Assembly (NCBI GenBank): GCA_016292515.1
Contig: JAEDIJ010000005.1
Coordinates: forward strand, 22,918-86,917
DNA from: Victivallaceae bacterium
Lineage (GTDB): Bacteria > Verrucomicrobiota > Lentisphaeria > Victivallales > Victivallaceae
Length of the DNA stretch: 64,000 nt
Direction: 5' to 3'
Shown piece after piece: positions 17,506 to 26,096 of this stretch (position 1 is its first letter; every line of letters begins with the position of its first letter). The position numbers and the translations under genes were made by a program. The notes below the pieces were generated by a model that was not told the origin of the DNA, did not search any database, and saw only the letters and a list, made by a program, of their open reading frames with translations.

Positions 17506-18205
17506 CCCCCTTAAAATCTACGATTTTCGGGGGAGCCCCCGCGCTCTCGCGAGTCCGTTCCTCGCTTCGCTCCGGTACTCCCGGCTTCGCGTAAGGTAGT
17601 TTTTACTTTTTGTTAAAATCCCCCTTTCCCCCTTAAAATCTCCTGCGATGGCAGAGATGAGTTATGAGAGATGAGAGATGAGAGAGTCCCGCGCAAATCA
17701 ATACATCGCGCCGCGGGCGCGAAAAGGACGCGATACAGTGGGATTTTGGGGAGGATTGGGAGTTGTGGGAGATGTGGGACAATACGCTCTCGCCTGCAAT
17801 CTCTGACGTAAGAGTTACAACTTGCGTTTTGTGCCAGACCTCGCAAATTTGCCTTATCTCACAATTCCCACAGTTCCCACAACTCTCACCATTCCCATTG
17901 CCCCGCAAATTTCGCGGTATCCGCGAGACAGACATCGGCGTGGGGAGTGTCGCCCATCGGGGAGTCGGGCGGGCGGCTTGTCACGGCGTAGCCTTGGCGA
18001 AGACGGAAGCGCGAAAGCGCGTAGCATTAGCCCGCGTGGGACGCAGGTCAATTTGCAGTAACAAATATAGACGCCCGCGGAGATTTGCGGGGATATTCGT
18101 TTAGGGCGCGGACAAAGCGTAAGTTCCGCAAATATCCGCGGCAGGGTACAAAATCCAGCCTGTGGCTGGTTGAGGGTGTCAAGAGGGGCGAAATCAGCCC
18201 CTCTT
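17506..18205 (+). repeat. Dispersed modular intergenic repeat, copy 1 (modules A-B-C)
   Basis: The whole gap between the isomerase and lepB holds no credible gene. It is the most complete copy of a repeat family, closely matching 45178-45905. Module A (17506-17650) starts CCCCCTTAAAATC and includes the palindrome CGGGGGAGCCCCCG. Module B (about 17655-17905) starts with ATGAGAG-type heptads and has at least five GGG runs. Module C (about 17905-18205) holds three hairpins: CCGCGGAGATTTGCGG (18075-18090) with CCGCAAATATCCGCGG (18126-18141); CCAGCC/GGCTGG (18155-18169); and AAGAGGGGC/GCCCCTCTT (18181-18205). A GCGC-GAAA-GCGC hairpin precedes them. Confidence 0.9.
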
Positions 18206-18219
18206 GCTCCCATACGGCA

Positions 18220-19374
18220 TTACTGTTGCCACATCACGGGGAAAGTGCGGAGCAACGGTTTTCCGGTCGGCACGTCGAGGGGGTCGTTGTGATCCACCAA
18301 GCCGGTACGCCGTGAGAAAGGCCAGAAACAGAGGAAAGCGCGTCCCACTAAATTCCGGCGGGGGACGGCACCGAAGAAGCGGGAATCGCCGCTGAACAGC
18401 GTATTATCGCCCAACATAAAGTAGTGTTTTTCGGGGATGGTGTATTCATTTTTTCCGTAGACGATCTGACCGCCCATATCGGAATTGTGTCCCTGATAGC
18501 CGCCTTTGCCGGAATAGACTTTGGCGAAACGGGGGTCCAGCTGCTGGATCGGGAGGAATTCCTTTGCTCCTTTAGGGCGCACGAAAAGTTGATCGTCCGC
18601 CAGTTTGACGGTATCGCCGGGGAGAGCGACAAGACGTTTGATGTAATAGGCGCCGCCGTTTTCGGCGAGCGGTTTCCCGTCGGCGTAACGAAGACCCTCG
18701 GTCGTGAAGACCATCACGTCGCCGCGTTGCGGTTCCCGCCAGTAGAGGCTGAAACGTTCGACGAAAAGGTGGTCGCCGATGACGACATCGCCGTCGGCAA
18801 GGGGCGTTCCGGCGGGGTAGACACGGCTTCCGTCCAAATGAGCGTAATCCACGACTTTGTCGATATCGCCGGGAAGATCATATTTTTTTCCGCCGATCAC
18901 AAAGGAGACGCAATCGAAGATGCCTGGCTGATATTGGACTGCCGTCAAAATTCCGGTATTTTGGATCGTCGCTTTGGCTTCGCGCGCGCCGAAAAGCACC
19001 GCTTTCAGCAACGGATCCCATTTGGGCAGATCGTTGCGGAAGTGAATTCCGTAAAGCGTTGGCTGCATAGAACTTGTCGGAATTCTGAAAGGCTGAAAAA
19101 AGAGTGCGCGCAACCCGAAAGCGACCGCTCCGACGACGAGGAGAAGATCGAGCAGATTGCGCAACGTGCCGTAATTGCCGTGCAAGGGGAAATCCGCCAT
19201 TTTTTGCTTGGCGGCGGCGACGGCTTCGCGCGGTTCGGCGGAATCTTTCAATTCCGCGAGGATCGCGTCAAAGGATCGTTTTTCCTCCGCCGAAAGCAGA
19301 TCGTCTTCGTCCTTGCGCAAGGCGGCGAGTTCGCGGTAGTATTTTTTCTGTTTCCGGCGGTCGAAATAACGCAT
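18220..19374 (-). CDS. lepB: Signal peptidase I
   Basis: 384 residues, longer than most. A charged cytoplasmic N-terminus (1-70) is followed by one membrane segment (LLDLLLVVGAVAFGL), then FRIPTSSMQPTL with the nucleophile Ser102 and the general base Lys246 in YYIKRLVALPGD. The conserved GDNTLFSGDSRFFGAVP box and RRNLVGRAFLCFWP follow. The roughly 140 residues between Ser and Lys include an insertion (about 110-200) compared with E. coli LepB. It cleaves signal peptides at the outer face of the inner membrane. It starts 2 nt after the lipoprotein gene stop and is the last gene of the 25543-18220 run. Confidence 0.93.
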   Translation of the reverse strand: MRYFDRRKQKKYYRELAALRKDEDDLLSAEEKRSFDAILAELKDSAEPREAVAAAKQKMADFPLHGNYGTLRNLLDLLLVVGAVAFGLRALFFQPFRIPTSSMQPTLYGIHFRNDLPKWDPLLKAVLFGAREAKATIQNTGILTAVQYQPGIFDCVSFVIGGKKYDLPGDIDKVVDYAHLDGSRVYPAGTPLADGDVVIGDHLFVERFSLYWREPQRGDVMVFTTEGLRYADGKPLAENGGAYYIKRLVALPGDTVKLADDQLFVRPKGAKEFLPIQQLDPRFAKVYSGKGGYQGHNSDMGGQIVYGKNEYTIPEKHYFMLGDNTLFSGDSRFFGAVPRRNLVGRAFLCFWPFSRRTGLVDHNDPLDVPTGKPLLRTFPVMWQQ

Positions 19375-19376
19375 TT

Positions 19377-20567
19377 CTACTCCTCGTCGTTGCGGTAGGT
19401 TGCAAGTTTGGAGTACTGGAAACGCCGGATGGACTTGAAAGTCGGATACGGCCCTTTGTCGATGACGGCGGTCTTGACGTACATCGTGCGGTCGATGTTG
19501 CCGTGCGGCAGCATCGTGTAGATCGCCGCGACGCCGAAGTAATTGATGAAACGCTGCCAGTTTTCCTCGAAATCGCCGATGGTATAAGCGCCGTTGAGTG
19601 CGATCGCGAGCATTTTTGCAGCATCAAAAGTCTGGGTTTCGCACGCGCCCGGCTCATAATTGTATTTTGCCAGAAAATCGGCGCGGAACTTTTTCGCCTC
19701 GTAAATCGGATTGCTTTCGGAGAAAAACGAAACGAAAACGCAGTCGCCCGTTTTGTCGAATTTGTCGAGTTCGTCGAGGAGATCGTTGTCGTCCCAGCTG
19801 TCCGGGCCGCAGATGATCCCGTTGTAGCCGCGGTTGCGTAAATCCTTGATGATCTTGGCACTTCGCCTGCCGGGAGAGGGGACTAAAATCGCCTGCGGAT
19901 TGCCGGAAAGCACTTTTTTGATCGCGTTGACGTAGTCGTCGCCGTGATATTCGACGCTGTCGATGACGTTTCCTCCGAGATCGCGAAAAGCCTCGGCGAC
20001 GGCGCGCGCGGTGTTGCGTTCATACTCGGCGCCCGGCTCCATATCGGTCATCACGCTGATGCGCAAAAGCTGGCGCCAGTACCAGAGGAAGCCGGCGATC
20101 GCTTCCGCCTGCTGGGTATCGGTGTAGACGTTGCGGAAAATAAAGGGATTCGCGCCCATTTGATCATCGGCGGTCGAGAGCGGAATGACCGTCGGCAGTC
20201 TGGCGGCGCCGGCATCGTCGAGCAAGGAACTGACTTCGCTCGTATTGTATCCGGCGATCAGAGCGACGGCGCCCTGATTGACGGCATCCCGGACGGGGTC
20301 GTTGCTTTTGGTGCTGTCGATGACGAGCAATTCCACCGGACGGCCGTTGATCCCGCGTCCCCGGTTGAAATCGTCGATCGCCATTTCGGCGCCGCGCACC
20401 ATCTGTTTGCCGTAGACGCCGTTGACGCCGTCGAGCGGCGCGATGATGGCGAGGCGGACGGCGGCGCGGGTCTTGGCTTCGGGATTGATGCGCAACGGAA
20501 GACCGGTGTGGCAACCGGCGAACAGAAATGCCGCCAACGCGATCAGCGAGAGAAGAACGTGTTTCAT
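19377..20567 (-). CDS. Periplasmic-binding-protein-like lipoprotein (type I fold, branched-chain amino acid family)
   Basis: 396 residues with a lipoprotein signal ending LFAGC, so the Cys at about residue 19 is probably lipidated. The mature protein looks like the ligand-binding fold of ABC transporter substrate-binding proteins: IAPLDGVNGVYGKQMVRGAE near the start, then ALIAGYNTSEVSSLLDDAG and TVIPLSTADDQMG, which match the conserved region of LivJ-type receptors. No permease or ATPase genes are adjacent, so it may be a sensor or an orphan receptor, and the ligand is unknown. It lies between pyrH (16 nt) and lepB (2 nt). Confidence 0.85.
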   Translation of the reverse strand: MKHVLLSLIALAAFLFAGCHTGLPLRINPEAKTRAAVRLAIIAPLDGVNGVYGKQMVRGAEMAIDDFNRGRGINGRPVELLVIDSTKSNDPVRDAVNQGAVALIAGYNTSEVSSLLDDAGAARLPTVIPLSTADDQMGANPFIFRNVYTDTQQAEAIAGFLWYWRQLLRISVMTDMEPGAEYERNTARAVAEAFRDLGGNVIDSVEYHGDDYVNAIKKVLSGNPQAILVPSPGRRSAKIIKDLRNRGYNGIICGPDSWDDNDLLDELDKFDKTGDCVFVSFFSESNPIYEAKKFRADFLAKYNYEPGACETQTFDAAKMLAIALNGAYTIGDFEENWQRFINYFGVAAIYTMLPHGNIDRTMYVKTAVIDKGPYPTFKSIRRFQYSKLATYRNDEE

Positions 20568-20583
20568 CGCGTTTTCCCTTGAA

Positions 20584-21297
20584 TTAACTGACGATCGTGC
20601 CGGCTTCGGGGTCGCCCGCGATCACGCGCAATATCGCGTCCTCGCCCGCGAAGTCGAAAACGACGATCGGCAGATCGTTGTCGCGGCAGAGCGAAAAAGC
20701 GGCGGCATCCATTACGCGCAGTTTTTTGTCGAGCGCTTCGTCAAAGGAAAGTTGCGCGTAACGCACGGCATTGGGGTCGCGCATCGGGTCGGCGGAGTAG
20801 ACGCCGTCGACTTTGGTCGCTTTGAGAACGGCGTCGCAGTCGGTTTCGAGCGCGCTGATGACGGCGGCGGTGTCGGTGGTGAAGTACGGTTTGCCGGTGC
20901 CGCCGGCGAAAATGACGATCTTGCCCGATTCGAGCGCGGCGATCGCGTCGTCGCGGTTGAAGCGGCTGACGACGCCGGCGATCTCAAAGGATGCCTGCAA
21001 CAGGACTTTTTGCCCCGCCGCGTTGAAGTATTCTTTGAGTGCGAGGGCATTCATCACGGTGGCGAGCATCCCCATCTGGTCGGCGTTGACGCGCTCCATG
21101 CCTTCGTTGGCACCGGAAACGCCGCGCCAGAGATTGCCGGCACCGACGACGATGGCGACTTCGATGCCTTCGTCCAGCACCTGCTTGACCTTGGCGACGA
21201 CACTGCGGATCGCATCCGCCTGATAGCCGTGCTCCTGATTGCCTTTGAGTGCTTCACCGCTGAGTTTCAGCAAGATCCGGGAAAATTTGTACTTCAT
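20584..21297 (-). CDS. pyrH: UMP kinase
   Basis: 237 residues from ATG 21297, with AAGGTG upstream; a GTG 9 nt earlier is less likely. Bacterial UMP kinase features are clear: ILLKLSGEAL, VVGAGNLWRG, IFAGGTGKPYFTTDTAA and the ADPMRDPNA segment. It phosphorylates UMP to UDP, supplying UTP and CTP synthesis, and is an amino-acid-kinase-fold protein unlike eukaryotic UMP/CMP kinases. The common neighbours tsf and frr are absent here; instead it sits between an aminotransferase and a lipoprotein gene. Confidence 0.96.
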   Translation of the reverse strand: MKYKFSRILLKLSGEALKGNQEHGYQADAIRSVVAKVKQVLDEGIEVAIVVGAGNLWRGVSGANEGMERVNADQMGMLATVMNALALKEYFNAAGQKVLLQASFEIAGVVSRFNRDDAIAALESGKIVIFAGGTGKPYFTTDTAAVISALETDCDAVLKATKVDGVYSADPMRDPNAVRYAQLSFDEALDKKLRVMDAAAFSLCRDNDLPIVVFDFAGEDAILRVIAGDPEAGTIVS

Positions 21298-21349
21298 CGC
21301 TCGCACCTTTCTACTGTAAAATCGCCGTTTCCGACTGCATTTTTGGGTT

Positions 21350-22546
21350 TTATCTGAATTTCCGCGCGGCGGCGGCGAAACCTGCCGCCGAGTTGGCGAT
21401 CACCTTTTCATCCACGCAAAAGGCGATCCGGATATATCCCGGCACGCCGAAACCGCGGCCGGGGACGACGAGGACGCGTTCCGCAAAGAGCGCGTCGACG
21501 AATTCACGTTCGTCCGGGACGGGGCTCTTGGCAAAAAAGTAAAACGCGCCGCGCGGCATCGTGAATTCGATCCCGGCATCCGTGAGGACTTTTGCCATCG
21601 CCGCGCGGCGGCGGCGGTAGACGTCGAGATCCACTTGAGCGTCAAGGCATTCGAGCAGGATCTGCTGACCGAGCGCAGGCGCGTTGACAAAGCCCTGGAT
21701 ACGGTTGCAGAGGATCAGCGCGCTCATCACCTTGACGGCGTCGCCGATCTTGGGCGAAAGCGCGATGTAGCCGAGCCGCTCGCCGGCGAGCGAAAGATTC
21801 TTGCTGAAACTTCCGATCACGACGGCATTTTGAAAGAGTTCAAAGACCGGCACGATCTCCGCGCCGTCGAAGTTCAAAAAGCGGTAGGGCTCGTCCGAAA
21901 CGAGGTAGATCGTCCTGCCGAAACGCCGCTGCATTTTGTCGATCAGAGCGGCGAGTTGCGTCAATTCCTCGCGGGTGTAGATGCGCCCTGTCGGGTTGTT
22001 GGGGGAATTGATGATGACGGCGCGGGTCTTTGCCGTGAAAGCCTTTTCCAGCGCGTCAAAATCAAGTTCAAACGTGAAGTCCTTGGTCGGGACGGGTACG
22101 AGTTTGCCGCCGAAATTCGCCGCGTAAAAGTTATACTCGACAAAGTAGGGCGCGGGCACGACGACTTCGTCTCCGGCGGAAAGCACCGCGTGAAAGAAAA
22201 CGTTGATGCCCCCCGCCGCGCCGCAGGTCAAAAGCAAATGCTCCTGAGTCAAATCGCATTTCTGCTCGGCGGCGACTTTTTGGGCAAGCGCACTGCGCAA
22301 CGCGGGATAACCGGCGTTGGGCATATAGCCGATCGCAAATTCCTCACCCGCCCGCGCGGCGCATTTTTCCAACGCCGTCTTCACTTCGGGCGGCGGCGGC
22401 AGATCCGGGTTACCGAGACTGAAATCGTAGACGTTGTCGGCGCCGTAACGCTTTTTCAACTCGATCCCCGCCTCGAACATCCGGCGGATCATCGAACCGC
22501 CGCCGACGTAACTTGCGATCGTTGGATTGAGCAAATCGTCAGCCAC
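21350..22546 (-). CDS. PLP-dependent class I/II aminotransferase
   Basis: 398 residues. Fold-type I aminotransferase motifs: YDFSLGNPDLPPPPEV near residue 40, INSPNNPTGRIYTREE near 180, the PLP lysine in GSFSKNLSLAGERLGYIAL near 235, and YIRIAFCVDEKVI near the C-terminus. The N-terminal SMIRRMFEAGIELKKRYG is typical of a subgroup annotated as pyridoxal-phosphate-dependent aminotransferase of broad aspartate/alanine type. The exact substrate cannot be fixed from sequence. It is 12 nt downstream of serS and is probably co-transcribed with it. Confidence 0.9.
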   Translation of the reverse strand: MADDLLNPTIASYVGGGSMIRRMFEAGIELKKRYGADNVYDFSLGNPDLPPPPEVKTALEKCAARAGEEFAIGYMPNAGYPALRSALAQKVAAEQKCDLTQEHLLLTCGAAGGINVFFHAVLSAGDEVVVPAPYFVEYNFYAANFGGKLVPVPTKDFTFELDFDALEKAFTAKTRAVIINSPNNPTGRIYTREELTQLAALIDKMQRRFGRTIYLVSDEPYRFLNFDGAEIVPVFELFQNAVVIGSFSKNLSLAGERLGYIALSPKIGDAVKVMSALILCNRIQGFVNAPALGQQILLECLDAQVDLDVYRRRRAAMAKVLTDAGIEFTMPRGAFYFFAKSPVPDEREFVDALFAERVLVVPGRGFGVPGYIRIAFCVDEKVIANSAAGFAAAARKFR

Positions 22547-22558
22547 GATTTTTTCTCC

Positions 22559-23806
22559 TTACTTCGTCGGCACTTCGATCTTGTCGAAGCCGGTGAAAGG
22601 ACGCAACACTTCGGGGACGACGATCGAGCCGTCCGGCTGCTGGTAGTTTTCCATGATCGCGATGAGCATCCGGTCGGTGGCGGCGGTCGCGCTGATCGTG
22701 TGGACGAGTTCGCGCTTGTCGCCGTCCTTGTAGCGGATATTCAACCGGCGCGCCTGGAAGTCGAGCAAGTTGGTGTTGCTGGTGACTTCGCGGTAGCCGT
22801 TGAAGCAGGGGAACCACGCTTCGATGTCGTATTTCTTGTAGCCGGGCGCGCCGAGGTCGCCGACGCAGACGTTGACGACGTGGTAGGCGAGTCCGAGCTG
22901 TTGGAGGATCATTTCCTCGTTTTCAAGGCAGAATTCGTGATATTTGACCGACTCCTCGGGACGGCAGAAAATGATCTGCTCGACCTTGTGGAACTGGTGC
23001 ACGCGGAAAATCCCGCGCGACGCCCGCCCGTAACTGCCCGATTCCGTACGGAAGCAGGGGGTGAAAGCGGTGTAGCACAACGGCAGTTTCGCCCCGTCGA
23101 GCACGTCGTCCGCGTGATAGCCGACGAGCGTCTGCTCGCTGGTGCCGATCAGCGCGAGGTCTTCCTTGGCGAGATTGTAGGTCTGATCGGCGAAAAAGGG
23201 CAGATAACCCGTGCCGAAAAGGGTGCGCGCTTTGGCGGCGCAGGGCGTCATGAACGGCGTGAATCCGCGCGAGACGAGAAATTTCTGCACCCAGAAAAAG
23301 AAACTCTGGGCGAGGATGGCGCCTTTGCCTTTCCAATAGTAGAAACCCGCCTGCGCGACTTTGGCGCCGCGGCCGATGTCGAGGATGTCAAGCGTTTCGC
23401 CCAACTCCTGATGATCCCGGATCTTGAAATCAAAGGTCGGGATGGTGCCGACTTTGCGCACTTCGAGGTTGTCGGCGTCGGTTTCGCCCTCCGGCACGTC
23501 GGCACTGAGCAAGTTGGGCATCAAAGCGACGATGTCGTCGATCTTTTTCTGCAATTCCGCCTGGGTGGCTTCCTTTTCGGAGATCTCGCCGCGCATCGCC
23601 TTGACGCGCTCGCGGGCGGCGGGGTCGGCGGCGCACGTTTTGCTGAGTTTGTTGCGCTCGGCGCGGAGCGTTTCGATCTCACCTGTCACCTTGCGGCACT
23701 CGGCATCAATTTCGAGCAACGCCTTGACGTCGACGTCGAAACCGCGTTTGGTGCAGTTGTTTTGGATCATTTCCGGATTGCTCCGGATAAGTTTCATATC
23801 AAGCAT
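22559..23806 (-). CDS. serS: Seryl-tRNA synthetase
   Basis: 415 residues, starting MLDMKLIRSNPE as expected for the family, with a GGAAAAGAG ribosome-site region. An N-terminal antiparallel coiled coil (about 30-100) binds the long arm of tRNA-Ser; the class II core includes FRTESGSYGRASRGIFRVHQF (motif 2) and a motif 3 region near TISATAATDRMLIAIMEN. It charges tRNA-Ser and also tRNA-Sec where present. It follows the rpiB-glyA fusion by 24 nt, an apt pairing of serine metabolism with serine charging. Confidence 0.96.
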   Translation of the reverse strand: MLDMKLIRSNPEMIQNNCTKRGFDVDVKALLEIDAECRKVTGEIETLRAERNKLSKTCAADPAARERVKAMRGEISEKEATQAELQKKIDDIVALMPNLLSADVPEGETDADNLEVRKVGTIPTFDFKIRDHQELGETLDILDIGRGAKVAQAGFYYWKGKGAILAQSFFFWVQKFLVSRGFTPFMTPCAAKARTLFGTGYLPFFADQTYNLAKEDLALIGTSEQTLVGYHADDVLDGAKLPLCYTAFTPCFRTESGSYGRASRGIFRVHQFHKVEQIIFCRPEESVKYHEFCLENEEMILQQLGLAYHVVNVCVGDLGAPGYKKYDIEAWFPCFNGYREVTSNTNLLDFQARRLNIRYKDGDKRELVHTISATAATDRMLIAIMENYQQPDGSIVVPEVLRPFTGFDKIEVPTK

Positions 23807-23830
23807 TTTCTCTTTTCCTTTCCCGGCAGA

Positions 23831-25543
23831 TCAGAATTGCGGCATCGGATAGTCCGCCATAAAGGCCTGGACTTCTTCGCCGAGCTTACGCAACGCCGCT
23901 TCATCCTCGCGGAGCGCGACGCCGCGCTCGATGAAGTCCGCGACGCGCACCATTTCCGCTTCTTTGAGACCGCGGGTGGTCACCGCCGGAGTGCCGATGC
24001 GGATGCCGCTGGTGACAAAAGGCTTTTCGGGGTCGAAGGGGATCATATTCTTGTTGACGGTGATGTGCGCCAGATCGAGCGCGTTGGCAACCGCTTTGCC
24101 GGTCGCCTGCTTCGGGCGCAAGTCGATCAGCATCAAGTGGTTGTCAGTGCCGCCGGAAACGATGCGGAAACCGCGCGAGGCAAGCTCGGAAGCGAGTTTC
24201 GCGGCGTTGAGTTTCACCTGGTGCTGGTAGCGTTTGAAATCATCGCTCAACGCTTCCTTGAAGCAGACCGCCTTGGCGGCGATGACGTGTTCCAGCGGGC
24301 CGCCCTGCAAGCCGGGGAAGACCGCGGAGTTGATCGCTTTGAGATACTGCTCGCGGCAGAGGATCAGACCGCCGCGGGGGCCGCGGAGCGTCTTGTGTGT
24401 CGTCGTCGTCACGATGTCGCAATAAGGCACCGGACTGGGATGCTCGCCCGCCGCGACGAGACCGGCGATGTGCGCCATATCGACCCAGAGGATCGCACCG
24501 ACCTTGTCGGCGATCTCACGCAGACGCGCGAAGTCGATGATGCGCGGATAGGCGCTCGCTCCGGCGAGGATCATCTTGGGCTTGTTTTCAACGGCGAGTT
24601 TTTCGACTTCGTCGTAATCGATCATTTCGGTCTCGCGGCTGACGCCGTAGGCGACCATGTTGTAGAGTTTGCCCGAGAAATTCAGCGGGTGACCGTGGGT
24701 CAGGTGGCCGCCGTGGTCGAGGCTCATCGCCAGTACCGTGTCGCCCGGCTGGCACATCGCCGTGTAGACCGCCTGATTGGCGCCGCTGCCGCTGTGGGGC
24801 TGAACATTCGCCGCTTCCGCGCCGAAAAGTTTCTTGACGCGCTCGATCGCGAGCGTTTCGACTTCGTCGATATGGGCACAGCCGTTGTAGTAACGCTTGC
24901 CGGAGTAGCCCTCGGCGTATTTGTTGGTCATTACCGAACCCTGCGCCGCGCGCACCGCGCAACTGGCGAAGTTTTCACTCGCGATCAACTCGATGCCGTC
25001 ATTCTGACGCGCCGCTTCGCGGTCGATGATCGCCGCGACTTCGGGGTCGGAAACGCGCACCGCGGCGATGTCGTCGTAACTGGCGATCTCGATCTTGTTG
25101 AGCCGGCGTTCGTGACGGGGATCGCCGCTGAAAGGCGTCGCAAGCCACGTTTTGAGGATCGATTTCATCTCGTCGGCGGTCGTGAAGTCCGCGGGCAGCA
25201 CAAGAAGATTGGAAGCGTTGTGCTCGCGGCTCTTGGCGGCAACGGCATCGCTGTAAGCGACGCACCCGCGCACGCCGTGGAAACGGTTGCCGACGATCCC
25301 CATGCCGACGCCGGAGCGGCAGATGAGGACGGCGGCGTCCGCTTCGCCGAGCGAGACCGCTTTTGCCGCCTTGGCACCGAAATCCGGATAGTCATCCGCC
25401 GGATCGACCGCATAAGCACCGCAGTCGATCACGTTGTGACCGCTTTCACGCAAAATGGAGGCGATTTCTTCTTTGATCGCGAAACCGCCGTGGTCGGCGG
25501 CGAGGGCGATGGCAAGTTTACGATTGGCGATTTCTTTCAACAT
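23831..25543 (-). CDS. Fused ribose-5-phosphate isomerase B and serine hydroxymethyltransferase
   Basis: 570 residues in one unbroken frame. Residues 1-145 are RpiB/LacAB-like: AADHGGFAIKEEI with Asp17-His18, LICRSGVGMGIVGNR with Cys75, and GCVAYSDAVAAKSREHNASN. Residues about 160-570 are a full GlyA: ELIASENFAS, NVQPHSGSGANQAVY, and PLP Lys384 in TTTTHKTLRGPRGG, with HLMLIDLRPK. One half would interconvert ribose and ribulose 5-phosphates; the other makes glycine and methylene-THF from serine. The linker is short (about 15 residues). Whether the isomerase half is active is uncertain because Arg76 replaces the usual small residue after Cys. Confidence 0.92.
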   Translation of the reverse strand: MLKEIANRKLAIALAADHGGFAIKEEIASILRESGHNVIDCGAYAVDPADDYPDFGAKAAKAVSLGEADAAVLICRSGVGMGIVGNRFHGVRGCVAYSDAVAAKSREHNASNLLVLPADFTTADEMKSILKTWLATPFSGDPRHERRLNKIEIASYDDIAAVRVSDPEVAAIIDREAARQNDGIELIASENFASCAVRAAQGSVMTNKYAEGYSGKRYYNGCAHIDEVETLAIERVKKLFGAEAANVQPHSGSGANQAVYTAMCQPGDTVLAMSLDHGGHLTHGHPLNFSGKLYNMVAYGVSRETEMIDYDEVEKLAVENKPKMILAGASAYPRIIDFARLREIADKVGAILWVDMAHIAGLVAAGEHPSPVPYCDIVTTTTHKTLRGPRGGLILCREQYLKAINSAVFPGLQGGPLEHVIAAKAVCFKEALSDDFKRYQHQVKLNAAKLASELASRGFRIVSGGTDNHLMLIDLRPKQATGKAVANALDLAHITVNKNMIPFDPEKPFVTSGIRIGTPAVTTRGLKEAEMVRVADFIERGVALREDEAALRKLGEEVQAFMADYPMPQF

Positions 25544-25590
25544 TTTTTCACATCTCCTAAATTTGGTAGAATGATCGCGTTAAAGCAGTA

Positions 25591-25608
25591 TGATATAATA
25601 TATATCAT
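25591..25608. repeat. AT-rich palindrome upstream of rpiB-glyA
   Basis: ATGATATA and TATATCAT are perfect arms around a 3-nt centre at about 25590-25608. It lies directly beside the GC hairpin at 25609-25642 and may overlap the -10 region for the fusion gene or form an operator. Confidence 0.55.
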
Positions 25609-25642
25609 AAGCGCGCTTTTTGCCAGTGCAAAAAGCGCGCTT
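25609..25642. terminator. Perfect 15-bp-arm hairpin between the ACT gene and rpiB-glyA
   Basis: Arms 25609-25623 and 25628-25642 are exactly complementary around a CAGT loop. Each arm also contains the self-complementary AAGCGCGCTT. It lies downstream of the ACT gene and upstream of rpiB-glyA (both minus strand). The T run is inside the stem, so a terminator is plausible but not classical. Confidence 0.6.
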
Positions 25643-25670
25643 GACGGGAATTTCAACAACGATTGTGGGA

Positions 25671-26096
25671 TCAGCCGAAAATTTCTGTGCTCGCGAGCAT
25701 TTCCACCGCTTCGCCCGCAAGTGCCTTCTCCGCCGCTTCCGCGTCGGCGAAACGGAAAATCAACGCCGCCCGCTTCGCATCCGCATAGGGAAACGCATAC
25801 ATATATTCAACCGACAAATTATGTTTATCAATGATGCTCAACACGTCGGCAAGCCCGCCCGCGCGGTCCGGCACGCTCAACGCGAGCACATCCGTCAGTT
25901 TGACGACGAATCCCGCCTTTTCCAACACGCTTTTTGCCGCCTGATCGTCTTTCACCAGCATCCGCAAGATCCCGAATTGCTGCGTGTCCGCCAGCGAAAG
26001 CGCACGCATGTCGATCGAATTTTCTTTGAGCACTTTGCAAACCGCCGAGAGCGCACCCGGCCGGTTTTCCACAAAAAGCGAAATTTGTTTGAGCAT
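25671..26096 (-). CDS. Tandem ACT-domain protein
   Basis: 141 residues from ATG 26096, with AGGAG upstream; the open frame continues 5' but that part is repeat-derived. Two ACT domains fill the protein: QISLFVENRPGALSAVCKVL (about 3-22 onward) and LALSVPDRAGGLADVLSIID (about 72-91 onward). Each has the small-molecule-binding glycine of ACT domains (RPGALS, RAGGLA). Stand-alone double-ACT proteins of this length are common in anaerobes and are thought to sense an amino acid, but the ligand is not known. Its neighbours rpiB-glyA and serS make serine or glycine a natural guess only. Confidence 0.88.
   Translation of the reverse strand: MLKQISLFVENRPGALSAVCKVLKENSIDMRALSLADTQQFGILRMLVKDDQAAKSVLEKAGFVVKLTDVLALSVPDRAGGLADVLSIIDKHNLSVEYMYAFPYADAKRAALIFRFADAEAAEKALAGEAVEMLASTEIFG

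Noticed and set aside
17763..18104. Small frames inside the intergenic repeats (also at 45.5 and 26.2 kb)
   Set aside because: They are not preserved in the same frame between copies, have no ribosome sites, and the repeats differ by indels that break them.
17905..18205. Module C as a cis-acting riboswitch
   Set aside because: Only three of five copies lie upstream of a gene on the same strand, and those genes are unrelated; two copies sit between convergent genes.
21635..25834. Open frame of 1399 codons on the plus strand
   Set aside because: Antisense to aminotransferase, serS and rpiB-glyA, all certain genes; composition is typical of a shadow frame.
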